A stretch of 64,000 bases of DNA. Origin: Salinicola peritrichatus (GTDB lineage Bacteria > Pseudomonadota > Gammaproteobacteria > Pseudomonadales > Halomonadaceae). The translations under genes and the position numbers were made by a program. Under the pieces are notes generated by a model. It ran no database searches. It had not been told where the DNA came from and saw nothing but the letters and a program-made list of their open reading frames with translations. The stretch lies in contig NZ_PZJU01000006.1 in assembly GCF_003206715.1 (NCBI RefSeq), positions 124,001 through 188,000 of the forward strand, written 5' to 3'. Positions 19,528 to 28,600 of this stretch are shown piece after piece. Within the stretch, counting starts at the first letter, position 1; each line of letters begins with the position of its first letter.

Positions 19528-20415
19528 ATGATTCGCAAGGCTGTACTGCCCGTTGCCGGTTTCGGCACCCGTTGCTTGCCCGCTTCCAAGGCGATCCCCA
19601 AGGAGATGATCACCATCGTCGACAAGCCGGTGATCCAATACGTGGTGACCGAGGCGGTGAAGGCGGGTATCAAGGAGATCATCCTGGTCACTCATTCATC
19701 GAAGAGCGCCATCGAAAACCACTTCGACAAGCACTTCGAACTCGAAAATCAGCTCGAGGCCAAGGGCAAGGACGAGTTGCTGGACGAGTTGCGCAACATC
19801 ATTCCCGACGACGTCAATATCATCAGCGTACGCCAGCCGGAAGCGCTCGGCCTGGGGCACGCCATCCTGTGCGCGCGGCCGATCGTCGGCAACGATCCGT
19901 TCGCCGTGCTGCTGCCGGATGTCTTGATCGATGACGACGGCCTCGAAACCAACGACCTGGCCGGCATGATCGAGGCGTACGAAAAGTCCGGCCTGGCACA
20001 GATCATGGTCGAAACCGTTCCCCACGAGCTGACCTACAAGTACGGCATCGTGGCACTCGAGGGCGACGAGCCGGCGGCGGGACAGAGTGCACCGCTGACC
20101 GGCATGGTCGAAAAGCCGAAGGTCGAAGAAGCTCCGTCGACGCTGGCCGTCATCGGCCGCTATCTGTTGCCGGGCGAGATATTTCCGATCCTTGCCGAGA
20201 CCAAACCCGGTGCGGGCAACGAAATTCAATTGACCGATGCGATCGAAACACTGCGTCAGAAGCGTGGGGCCGCCGCCTACCGAATGAAGGGGCAGACCTA
20301 CGACTGCGGCAGCCAGCTCGGTTATCTCGAGGCGACTCTGGCCCTGGGACGCAAGCATCCGAAACTGGGCGAGGGTTTCCGTCAACTGATCCAGCAATAC
20401 GCGGCCGAGGACTGA
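19528..20415 (+). CDS. galU: UTP-glucose-1-phosphate uridylyltransferase
   Basis: A 295-residue nucleotidyltransferase that makes UDP-glucose from UTP and glucose 1-phosphate. It begins with the signature MIRKAVLPVAGFGTRCLPAS and has KEMITIVDKPVIQYVV, SVRQPEALGLGHAILCA and the C-terminal QTYDCGSQLGYLEATLA. The length is typical of GalU. It lies 4 nt before a UDP-glucose-dehydrogenase-like gene, suggesting a two-gene unit for nucleotide-sugar supply to surface polysaccharide. Confidence 0.96.
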   Translation: MIRKAVLPVAGFGTRCLPASKAIPKEMITIVDKPVIQYVVTEAVKAGIKEIILVTHSSKSAIENHFDKHFELENQLEAKGKDELLDELRNIIPDDVNIISVRQPEALGLGHAILCARPIVGNDPFAVLLPDVLIDDDGLETNDLAGMIEAYEKSGLAQIMVETVPHELTYKYGIVALEGDEPAAGQSAPLTGMVEKPKVEEAPSTLAVIGRYLLPGEIFPILAETKPGAGNEIQLTDAIETLRQKRGAAAYRMKGQTYDCGSQLGYLEATLALGRKHPKLGEGFRQLIQQYAAED

Positions 20416-20419
20416 AGCC

Positions 20420-21700
20420 ATGCGGGTGGTCGTACACGGTAGCGAACTGGCAGCGGCCACCGCCGCTGCCGCGTTGTGCTGGGTGGGGCATCAGGTAACC
20501 TGGTTGCCCCATGCCGATTTCCCCTGGTCGAGCCTGAAGCACGCGGACTGGCTGTCCAGCGAGCCGGGCCTCAAGGCGCAGATTCAGGCCGGGGAGGCCT
20601 CCGGCCAGTTATCGCTGGTCGAGGAAGTCCCCGCGGGCCTCGATGCCGACGTTCACTGGCTGGCGCTGTCTCCGGATCAGCGTGAAGCGGCCGAGCGCTA
20701 CGTCGAGCGCGTGCCGGGGCGTCAGACTTCGCCGCTGGTGATCGTCAACAACTCGACTTTCCCGGTCGGTCAGACCGAAAAGCTGGAAGGCCTGCTGGGG
20801 CATACCAGTCAGGTTGCGGTGGCGCTGCCGGACCGTCTCGAAGAAGGGCGGGCCTGGGATACCTTTACCCGGCCGGCGCACTGGCTGCTGGGCAGCGAGG
20901 ACGAATGGGCCACGCAACAGATCCGCGAATTGCTGCGCGCCTTCAATCGCCGCCATGAAGTCTTCCAACTGATGCCGCGGCGTGCCGCCGAGCTGACCAA
21001 GCTGGCGATCAACGGCATGCTCGCCACCCGCATCAGCTTCATGAACGAACTCGCGGGACTCGCCGACTCCCTGGGCGTCGATGTGGAGTACGTACGCCAG
21101 GGGATGGGGGCGGATACCCGTATCGGTTTCGAATATCTCTATCCGGGTTGTGGTTTCGGCGGTCCCAACTTCTCCCGCGACCTGATGCGTCTGGCCGATG
21201 TCCAGCACTCCACCGGGCGCGAATCCCACCTGCTCGAGCATGTGCTCGATATCAACGAGAGCAAGAAGGAAACCTTGTTCCGCAAATTGTGGCACCACTT
21301 CCATGGCGAGCTGGAAGGGCGCACGATTGCCATCTGGGGAGCGGCCTTCAAGCCGGGTACCGCCCGCATCGACCACGCTCCGGTATTGACGATCCTGGAA
21401 GCGCTCTGGGCCCAGGGCGTCACGGTCAAGGTTCACGATCCCGCCGCGCTGCATGCACTGGGCGAGCTCTATCCGAACCATCCCCAACTGGAACTGTGCG
21501 AGGGCGACTTCTATGCCGCCTGCGAAGGCGCCGACGCGCTGATGCTGGTGACCGAGTGGAAGTGCTATTGGAATCCGGACTGGCGCCGCCTGCTGCAGGC
21601 ACTCAAGACGCCACTGATTCTCGACGGGCGCAATATCTACGATCCCGCTTACGTCGCCTCGCGAGGCTTCGTCTATCGCGGCATCGGACGACGCGCGTAA
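20420..21700 (+). CDS. UDP-glucose/GDP-mannose dehydrogenase-family protein with catalytic Cys replaced
   Basis: A 426-residue protein with the three-domain layout of UDP-glucose 6-dehydrogenase. Recognisable elements are NNSTFPVGQTEKLEGLL, the central helix motif TKLAINGMLATRISFMNELA (catalytic-type Lys194 and Asn198) and GRTIAIWGAAFKPGT in the C-terminal domain. The active-site loop, normally GxGGSCFPKD, reads GFGGPNFSRD here, so the nucleophilic Cys is Asn250. The only nearby Cys is at 244, and the later Asp is kept. The N-terminal cofactor loop is also atypical (VVHGSELAAATAAAAL). It may be a non-oxidising or altered enzyme. It directly follows galU. Confidence 0.85.
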   Translation: MRVVVHGSELAAATAAAALCWVGHQVTWLPHADFPWSSLKHADWLSSEPGLKAQIQAGEASGQLSLVEEVPAGLDADVHWLALSPDQREAAERYVERVPGRQTSPLVIVNNSTFPVGQTEKLEGLLGHTSQVAVALPDRLEEGRAWDTFTRPAHWLLGSEDEWATQQIRELLRAFNRRHEVFQLMPRRAAELTKLAINGMLATRISFMNELAGLADSLGVDVEYVRQGMGADTRIGFEYLYPGCGFGGPNFSRDLMRLADVQHSTGRESHLLEHVLDINESKKETLFRKLWHHFHGELEGRTIAIWGAAFKPGTARIDHAPVLTILEALWAQGVTVKVHDPAALHALGELYPNHPQLELCEGDFYAACEGADALMLVTEWKCYWNPDWRRLLQALKTPLILDGRNIYDPAYVASRGFVYRGIGRRA

Positions 21701-21713
21701 CGGGCAGCCTGTG

Positions 21714-21742
21714 ACATGTCGGCGATTCAATCGCCGACATGT
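21714..21742. terminator. Bidirectional hairpin between convergent genes
   Basis: A 13-bp perfect stem, ACATGTCGGCGAT with ATCGCCGACATGT, and loop TCA. It sits between the stop codons of the UGD-like gene (21700) and the leftward SOD-fold gene (21744), and probably terminates both. There is no long U-tract on either side. Confidence 0.7.
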
Positions 21743-21743
21743 T

Positions 21744-22352
21744 TCATTGGCTGGGGTCCGTTCGTTCGTTGCCGAGTTCGAGATGCAGCGCCGCATACTC
21801 CCAGTTGAGATGCGGCCATAGCGCCTCGAACCAGGCGCCGCGGTTCTGTCCGAAATCGATCCGGTAAGCCTCGTGGGCAAGCGTGATCGACAGCAATGGA
21901 ACATGGGCGCTCGGCGACTGCCCGGCCGGTGTCGTCACCAGCTCTAGTATCCCGTCCCGGCCGGCGACGAGCCAGCTCCAGCCGGCATCTTCGGCGGCCA
22001 TGATCTGCTTTCGCCACCGCGCTTCCAGGGCTCCAAGACTGCCAAAATCGCGCTTCACCCGACCGAGCAGTGGCTCGGGGACCGGCATCGCGCGCACCAC
22101 GAGCCCGTGCCAGAAAAAGACCAGATTCCACGCTTCGGCCGCAGGCTGACGTATTGCCGCATCATCACTCTGCGCCAGGGCCGGCAGGGAGCGTGGGTCG
22201 CGATGGGGCAGGCAACGATTGAGCGCTTCGAGCTGACGACGGTGATAATGGCTGTAGAGCAGGTCGATCTGCGCCCGCGAGATGGCTGGTTCCAGCGAAT
22301 GACGCTCGAAAGGCGGTGCCGGCAGTTCGAATCTGGAGCCTTGGTTCGACAT
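21744..22352 (-). CDS. Superoxide-dismutase-fold protein lacking all four metal ligands
   Basis: A 202-residue protein that aligns along its full length with Fe/Mn superoxide dismutase: FELPAPPFERHSLEPAIS, EAWNLVFFW, DFGSLGALEARW, AGWSWLV, LNWEYAALHL. By alignment to remembered E. coli SodB, every metal ligand is changed: His26 is Leu32, His73 is Leu77, Asp156 is Thr157 and His160 is Glu161. Gateway residues Tyr34 and His30 become Gln and Tyr. The frame is intact, so this is a maintained non-enzymatic or re-purposed homologue rather than a pseudogene. Function unknown. The ATG at 22352 follows AAGGGA. Confidence 0.85.
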   Translation of the reverse strand: MSNQGSRFELPAPPFERHSLEPAISRAQIDLLYSHYHRRQLEALNRCLPHRDPRSLPALAQSDDAAIRQPAAEAWNLVFFWHGLVVRAMPVPEPLLGRVKRDFGSLGALEARWRKQIMAAEDAGWSWLVAGRDGILELVTTPAGQSPSAHVPLLSITLAHEAYRIDFGQNRGAWFEALWPHLNWEYAALHLELGNERTDPSQ

Positions 22353-22662
22353 CGGTTCCCTTGGCGGTTGGCGAGATCCAGGCATGCTATCGTGAGTGCC
22401 CGACCTTCGCCATCCAGATATGCCGATTTGCCGGGCCGGTTGATACTATTGGCATTGTGGGGTGCGTCGCACCGTGGACCACGTGAATGACTCAGCAGGC
22501 CGTAGCATGCGAAGCGCGTGCTGCCGAGCCTGGGCTTCACCAGCGCTTTCACGTAACGTGATAATGGAGCCAATGAATCCACTCGTGACATTGGCCTGAG
22601 GCGCTGAGGTCCAGCATCCATTACCATTCACGCCTGCATCATCAGTAAGGTAAGTAACGGCA
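22353..22662. promoter_or_regulatory. Divergent intergenic region with two inverted repeats
   Basis: A 310-bp region between the leftward SOD-fold gene and the rightward coiled-coil gene; no gene is apparent. It contains the 13-bp palindrome TCACGTAACGTGA (22549-22561), running into a -10-like GATAAT. Further on is the interrupted repeat GCCAATG...CATTGGC (22569-22595, 13-bp spacer). Either could be an operator; no regulator can be named. Confidence 0.4.
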
Positions 22663-23658
22663 ATGCCACCACAGTTCGACGACCAGCGCGCCTCTCCAAC
22701 GCCGACGATCGTCCCCGATCGCAATGACATGACGGTATCGCGCGGCGCTACGCGCCGCCGCCATGACCACGGCATGATGGGACGTCGCCGCCCCAGAGTC
22801 TGGCCGCTATGGGGGTTGTGTCTCTTCCTGATCGCGGCACTGGCCGTCGGTGCCTGGCAGTATCGGCAGGACAGGGACGCACTCGAAGCGCAAATCGACA
22901 GACTCAATCATCGGCTCGATACCACCGGCTCGACTCTGGACGCCTCGGGAGAAAGCCTGCGCGCCGAATTCGATCGCCTGCGCGACCAACTCGAAGCGAC
23001 ACGGGCCGCGGTAGGCAGTCTCGAAACCCGCGTCGATGATCGACGCGACGGTGATCTGGCGCAGCAGGTCGAATCGCTCCAGCAAGCCGACGAGAATCAG
23101 CGGGCACTGATCGGCGCGCTGCAGTCCTCTTTTGCCTCGCTCGAAAGCACGGGGCAGGATGAGCGCGGTGTGTTGAATGCACGGCTGGAAACGCTCGAAG
23201 AGGCTCAGCAGCAACAGGGCGAGCGGCTCGATTCACTAGCGCAGCAGTCCGATGACCGCAGCGCCTCGATCGAGGCACTGCAGCAGAGTCAAAAGACGCT
23301 TGTCCAGCGCTTGGACGATGCCGACGATCAACAGGCGGCGATCGATGAACTGCATGCCTCGGTAACCGCGCTCCAGCAACGCGTCGAGGCTGTGGCGCAG
23401 CAGGATACGCCCTCTTCCGAGACGATCGAGCAATTGCAGAGTGCCGTCACGGAACTTCGCCAGGGCCAGACGGCTCTCAATGCAGGACTCGAATCGCTGC
23501 AATCCCGCCTCGACGGTCTGCCCAGCGGCGTCAGTGCCTCTGAGGTCAGAGAGTTGGGCGAGCGCATCAGTTCACTCGAGGCCAGTCGCGCTCAGCTGAC
23601 ACGCCGCGTGACATCTCTCATTACTGACGTATCCAACTTGCAGCGCGGCGGAGGTTGA
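22663..23658 (+). CDS. Membrane-anchored coiled-coil protein of unknown function
   Basis: A 331-residue protein with a basic cytoplasmic N-terminus (about 1-46, GMMGRRRPRVW), one transmembrane helix (about 47-66, LWGLCLFLIAALAVGAW), and then some 250 residues of almost continuous heptad coiled coil rich in Glu, Gln, Leu and Ser, predicted to be periplasmic. No catalytic motif is visible. The topology resembles HemX/YhcB-like or ATPase-associated envelope coiled coils, but I cannot assign a family. It lies immediately before tamA-tamB; whether it belongs to that operon is uncertain because a mobile repeat separates them. An internal ATG at 22729 is an alternative start. Confidence 0.8.
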   Translation: MPPQFDDQRASPTPTIVPDRNDMTVSRGATRRRHDHGMMGRRRPRVWPLWGLCLFLIAALAVGAWQYRQDRDALEAQIDRLNHRLDTTGSTLDASGESLRAEFDRLRDQLEATRAAVGSLETRVDDRRDGDLAQQVESLQQADENQRALIGALQSSFASLESTGQDERGVLNARLETLEEAQQQQGERLDSLAQQSDDRSASIEALQQSQKTLVQRLDDADDQQAAIDELHASVTALQQRVEAVAQQDTPSSETIEQLQSAVTELRQGQTALNAGLESLQSRLDGLPSGVSASEVRELGERISSLEASRAQLTRRVTSLITDVSNLQRGGG

Positions 23659-23681
23659 GGCAATGCCTGACGTCAAGGTCC

Positions 23682-23826
23682 TAGGGCGTGTACGAAAAGT
23701 CGGCGAGCGAAGGTTAGACAAGGCAAAAATCGGCGAAAGAACGGAGTTTACACGCAGTAAATGAGTATCTTGAGCCGATTTTTAACGCCGTATGGCCGAG
23801 CGCAGGTAGTTTTCGTACATGGCCTA
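23682..23826. mobile_element. 145-bp miniature inverted-repeat element (copy B) at the tamA start
   Basis: The ends TAGGGCGTGTACGAAAA (23682) and TTTTCGTACATGGCCTA (to 23826) are inverted repeats with two mismatches, and TA flanks each side, as expected for a TA target duplication. No coding capacity of its own. The interior matches copy A at 17621-17785. Removing the element and one TA joins CAAGGTCCTA to AAGATGGGG, which puts AAGG 8 nt before the ATG at 23830. This is the basis for inferring insertion between the tamA ribosome-binding site and start codon. Confidence 0.75.
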
Positions 23827-25647
23827 AAGATGGGGCTGGTCTGTCTGGCCCTCCCCATCGCCGGACATGCTTGGGCGCTGGATGTCGAGGTTCGGGGGCT
23901 GTCGGGGCCGGCGGCCGAGAACGTCGTCAATATCCTTTCCGAACTCGATGCCGCCAGCCAGGCGACGCGTGAACGGCTCGACGGCGTGGTCCGGGACCGC
24001 GCCCAGCAGGCGCTGCAAGCCTACGGCTATTACAATGCCGCTCTCGCCACGAGTTTTCCCGATGAAGACAACGAGCGGGTCGTCATCGATGTCAAGCCGG
24101 GAGAGCGCACGCACATTACCCAGCTCAACGTGGCTGTCGAGGGGGAGGCCAAGCAGGACGAGGCCTTCGACGAGTCGATGCAAGCGATCCCGCTCAAGGT
24201 CGGCGATCCGCTGGTTCATTCGCGCTACGAAGGCTTCAAGAGCCGGTTGTCGACCCTAGCGTTGGAGCGGGGATATTTCAGTTCTCGTTTTCGACAGCAG
24301 CGGATCGAAGTGCGTCCCTGGGAAAACAGCGCCCGGATCTTTCTCGATCTCGACAGCGGACCACGCTATCGCTTTGGCCGGGTGCGCTTCGAGGGTAGCC
24401 AGATCGAGCCCCACCGCCTGCAAAACATGATTCCGTTCGAGCCCGGCGATCCCTATCTCGCCGGAGACCTGGCCGTACTGAGTCAGAATCTCGGGCAGAC
24501 CGACTGGTTCCGGGGAGTCGCTGTCAGGCCTCGGGTCAACGAGGATGCGCCGCCGGCCACGCCGAGCCCGTGGTGGCGCGAAGCCACTGGCCGCGAGACG
24601 ACGCTCGACACCACCAAAATCCTGGGCGGGCCCGGGCTGCAAGTCGCACGGCAGTTGACCGGCAGTCAGCCGACGAGCGTACCGGTGAACGTGGAACTGA
24701 CGCCGGCGGATCGCCATCAGTTCGAAGTTGGCGTCGGCTATGCCACTGACGTCGGACCGCGTACCCAGTTTTCCTGGACCATGCCCTGGCTCAATCGCTA
24801 TGGACACAGTCTGACCAACTCGCTCTATCTCTCCGCGCCGGAGCAGCGCTTTTCCGGTGAATACGCCATCCCGCTGGAGAACCCGCTGCGCGATAGCTAT
24901 CGGGTCCGCTACGGGTTGGAGCGCGTCGACAACGAAGACACCAAGAGCTTCGAAAGCTCGGTGCAGCTGGCGCGTCATTGGGTATTCTCCAACGGCTGGG
25001 TCCAGGATCTCTACTGGCAGACCACCTACGAGGACTTCACCCAGGCCGATCAGGACGATGCCGTGCTGTTGCTGTATCCCGGCATCAGCTGGTCACGCAC
25101 GCGCAAGCGCAACCCGATCTTCCCGAGTTGGGGCGACAAGCAGCAGTTGACGCTGGAGTGGTCGGAACCCGCCTGGGGGTCGGATGCGCGCTTCGTGCGC
25201 ACCACGTTCAGCACCCAGTGGATACGCATGCTGGGCAGCGAGAACCGGTTCCTGTGGCGACTCGGCGGTGGCGCCATGGCGACCGACACCTTCGACAAGA
25301 TTCCTCCATCGCTGCGCTTCTTCGCCGGGGGCGACCAGAGCATTCGCGGCTACTCCTACGAGAGCCTGTCGCCGGAGAACGAGGATGGCGAACTGCTGGG
25401 TGGCCAGCACATGTTGACCAGCAGCCTCGAATATCAGCGCCACCTGACCGGCAATTTCTGGGGCGCGACCTTCGTCGACACCGGTAACGCTTTCGACGAG
25501 TGGTGGCCGGAGGAACTCAAGACCGGCGCCGGGGTGGGCGTGCGCTGGATTTCTCCAGTCGGGCCGATCCGTTTCGATATCGCCCATCCGTTTGACGACG
25601 AGGAGGACTCTTGGCGTCTCCATTTCTCCATCGGACCGGAGTTCTGA
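23761..25647 (+). CDS. tamA: Translocation and assembly module outer-membrane protein TamA
   Basis: A 628-residue Omp85-family protein from ATG 23761, or 605 residues from ATG 23830. It has POTRA domains (about residues 40-280; VKPGERTHITQLNV, SGPRYRFGRVRFEGSQIE), then a 16-strand barrel with the Omp85 loop-6 motif FFAGGDQSIRGYSYES and a C-terminal aromatic residue (HFSIGPEF). With TamB it inserts autotransporters and helps lipid traffic to the outer membrane. The first 22 residues (MSILSRFLTPYGRA...) are encoded by the mobile repeat. The native start is probably ATG 23830, with signal MGLVCLALPIAGHAWA. Which start is used now is open. Confidence 0.92.
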   Translation: MSILSRFLTPYGRAQVVFVHGLKMGLVCLALPIAGHAWALDVEVRGLSGPAAENVVNILSELDAASQATRERLDGVVRDRAQQALQAYGYYNAALATSFPDEDNERVVIDVKPGERTHITQLNVAVEGEAKQDEAFDESMQAIPLKVGDPLVHSRYEGFKSRLSTLALERGYFSSRFRQQRIEVRPWENSARIFLDLDSGPRYRFGRVRFEGSQIEPHRLQNMIPFEPGDPYLAGDLAVLSQNLGQTDWFRGVAVRPRVNEDAPPATPSPWWREATGRETTLDTTKILGGPGLQVARQLTGSQPTSVPVNVELTPADRHQFEVGVGYATDVGPRTQFSWTMPWLNRYGHSLTNSLYLSAPEQRFSGEYAIPLENPLRDSYRVRYGLERVDNEDTKSFESSVQLARHWVFSNGWVQDLYWQTTYEDFTQADQDDAVLLLYPGISWSRTRKRNPIFPSWGDKQQLTLEWSEPAWGSDARFVRTTFSTQWIRMLGSENRFLWRLGGGAMATDTFDKIPPSLRFFAGGDQSIRGYSYESLSPENEDGELLGGQHMLTSSLEYQRHLTGNFWGATFVDTGNAFDEWWPEELKTGAGVGVRWISPVGPIRFDIAHPFDDEEDSWRLHFSIGPEF

Positions 25648-28600
25648 TTCGGCTACTGCTATGGCTGATTCTTTGGCTGATCGGACTAATACTGTTCCTG
25701 GCCGGGCTGGGATTGTCCCCCTGGGGTACGCAGTGGCTGTTCGAGCAGGCGCAGTCGCGTGGCTGGGTGCAGGCCGAGCGATTCGAAGGCGCGCCGCTCG
25801 ATGAGCTGACGATCGAAGGCTTGCAACTCACCGTTGGCACGCTCGATCTCTCCGTGGATCGTTTCCATCTGGCCTGGGCGGACGATTGCCTGCTCAAGGG
25901 GCGGGTATGCCTCGACGATCTGAGTGTTTCCGGCGCCCGCATCCAGATGGGGGAAAGCGATGCTGCGCCGGCGCCGGAAGCGGCCGAAGAGCCGGGCGAC
26001 GGCATGCCGTCGATCGCCGTGCCGTTGCCGATCGAGGTCCGCCAGTTGCGCCTGGACGATGTCGGCATCCAGCTCGCCGACGACACCGATATCCACTGGC
26101 GACACTTCGCAACCGGCGCTCGCATGAGCGGCAATCACCTGACCCTGTTGCCGACGACGCTCGAGCAGACGCGCATCCAGTTACCGCAACCTCGAAGCCC
26201 GGGCCAGGCGCTCGCCGATGCCGAGCTCGGCGCCGGGATCGTCAGCCCGGCGGCCATCGATGCCGCCATTGCGGTGAATCGACCGGCAGATGCGACAACG
26301 CCCGCGGGCCCTTCAGCAGTATCCGACTCGACGCAGATCGCGGCCGTGCCGGAAAACCCCGTCGTTCCGGTGCTGAGCCCATTGACGCTGGCAGCCGCGG
26401 CGAATGTCGCCGACATGCAGCAATCAGCAGACGATACCGATCCCGTGGTCGATCAGATCGAGCAGCGCCTGCGCGACGTTCGCCAACAGTTACCCGACTT
26501 CCAGCTGCCATTGCAGATCGACGTTCCCAGTCTGGTCATAAGCGATCTCGCCCTCGCAGGGCCGGCTCCGCAGCAGTTGAACCGTCTCGAACTGTCGTTC
26601 TCCGCGGTCGAGCGCCATGTCGAGATTCAGCGCCTGATGCTGGATGCGCCGGATGGCCGCGCCGAACTCCAGGCCAGCGCCGAGCTCAGCGGCGATATAC
26701 CCGTTGCCGTCTCGCTGCGCAGCCGCATCACCCGCGCGCCGGTCTACGGTCAGAACCTGGCCCTGGAGGCCGATGGCTCGCTGGCGAACCTGAACGTCAG
26801 GTTGCGGACCGATGGCAACGCCGAGGCAACGATTCGCGCCAATGTCCAGGCGTTCGAACCTGGCGTACCGTTCGAACTGCACGTCAACGCCGATGATCTG
26901 CGCTGGCCGTTGGCGAACCGGCCTTTCGCGCCGTTCAGCGATCTGCAGGGCGGCATCGATGAATCGGCCATTCTCGCTGCCAGAGCGTTGAGAGGCGTGC
27001 CGGCGAGCGAGCAGACACCGGCCCGGTATCGACTCGAGCATCTGGCGCTGGATGTCGACGGCAGCCTCGAAGGCTACCGTGCCAATATCGACGCGGCCGG
27101 TCAGGGTGCCGGACTGCCGCCGGTGACGTTGGCCCTCGCAGGCGAGGGCGATCTTCGCCGGTTCCGGTGGCAGCCGATACGCGTGGCCAGCCAGGGCGGC
27201 GAGCTCCAAAGCCAGGGCTTGGTGCGCTGGATGCCGACGCTGTCCGCCAGCGTGAGTCTGAACTTCAAGCAACTCCCGCTGGATGCTTTCACCCGGGCGG
27301 TGACCGGACAGCTCGACGGCCAGGCACGGGCGGCTTTCGCCATGCGCGACGATGGCGGATGGCAACTGGCACTGCCCGAGCTTTCGGTCGACGGTCGCCT
27401 GCAGCAGCGTGCGCTGCGCCTCGATGCGCAACTCGACGGCAACAGCGACATGCAGTGGAACATCCATGAGTTGGATTTTCGCCAGGGCGACAATCGGCTG
27501 ACCGCCAGCGGTCGCGTCGACGACCGTCTCGATATCGACGGTCGTATCGATGCGCCGGCGCTGGGTAGCATTCTGCCGGATTTGTCGGGCACGCTGCGTG
27601 GTCGGTTCCAGGGACGAGGCACGCTGGAACGCCCGCAAATCGCGCTCGATCTGCAAGGAGCCGACGTCGGCTACGCCGAGAACCATCTGCAGCAGATAGC
27701 GCTGAAGGCGAACTCCGCCGGTACCCAGGATCCACAATTCGACGTCGAATTGAGCGCCAGCGGTATCGAGGCCGCCAATCAGCGGATCCGTAGTGTGGCC
27801 CTGGACCTTGCGGGGCGTCTCTCTCAACATCGGCTGTCGCTCGACGTGGACGGTGGTGAAGGCTTGCCGGTATCGCAGGCATCGCTGCGTCTACAGGGCG
27901 GTCTCGGGGCTCAATATCAGCGCTATCAGGGATCGCTGTCGACGCTCTCCGTGGCCACCGATTACGGCGATATCGCTCTACGCGACTCGCTCGATTTCAG
28001 CGCCAACCTGGCCAACGCCAGCGCCACGCTGTCGCCGTTCTGCCTGGACCGTCGGCAGGGCGGCGCGCTCTGTCTGACCGAGCGCATGAACGCATCCAAG
28101 GCCCAGGGGCGCGCTGCGCTGTCGATCGACGAGTTGCCCATGGCACTGCTTAACGACTTCATGCCCGAGGAGTGGCAGGTCGACGGGCAGACCGGCGGCA
28201 ATGTCATCGCCAGTTGGTCGCAGGGTGGACGCGCCTGGTCGGCCAAGGCCGACATCGATAGCCAGGCAGCGGTCAGCGGGGTCGATGCGCGTGGCGCGTC
28301 CTGGCAGGTGCCCGCGGCATCGCTGTCGCTGTCGTTGGATGCCAACCAACAGCGCGCGCGGACGCAGGTCGATCTACGGCTCGAGGATGCCGGTCGCGTG
28401 CAGTTGCAGGCCCAGATCGATGATCCGGCCGGCGATGGTACGCTGCAGGGGCGTCTGCAACTCGGGGATCTGCGCTTTGCGCCGTACCGGCCGCTGGTGG
28501 CGGGCATCGATCAGCTCGAAGGCGCGATCAACGGCGACGTGACGCTCGGCGGCACGCTTGCCATGCCGGCGCTCGACGGTAACGTGAGCATCGCTGACGT

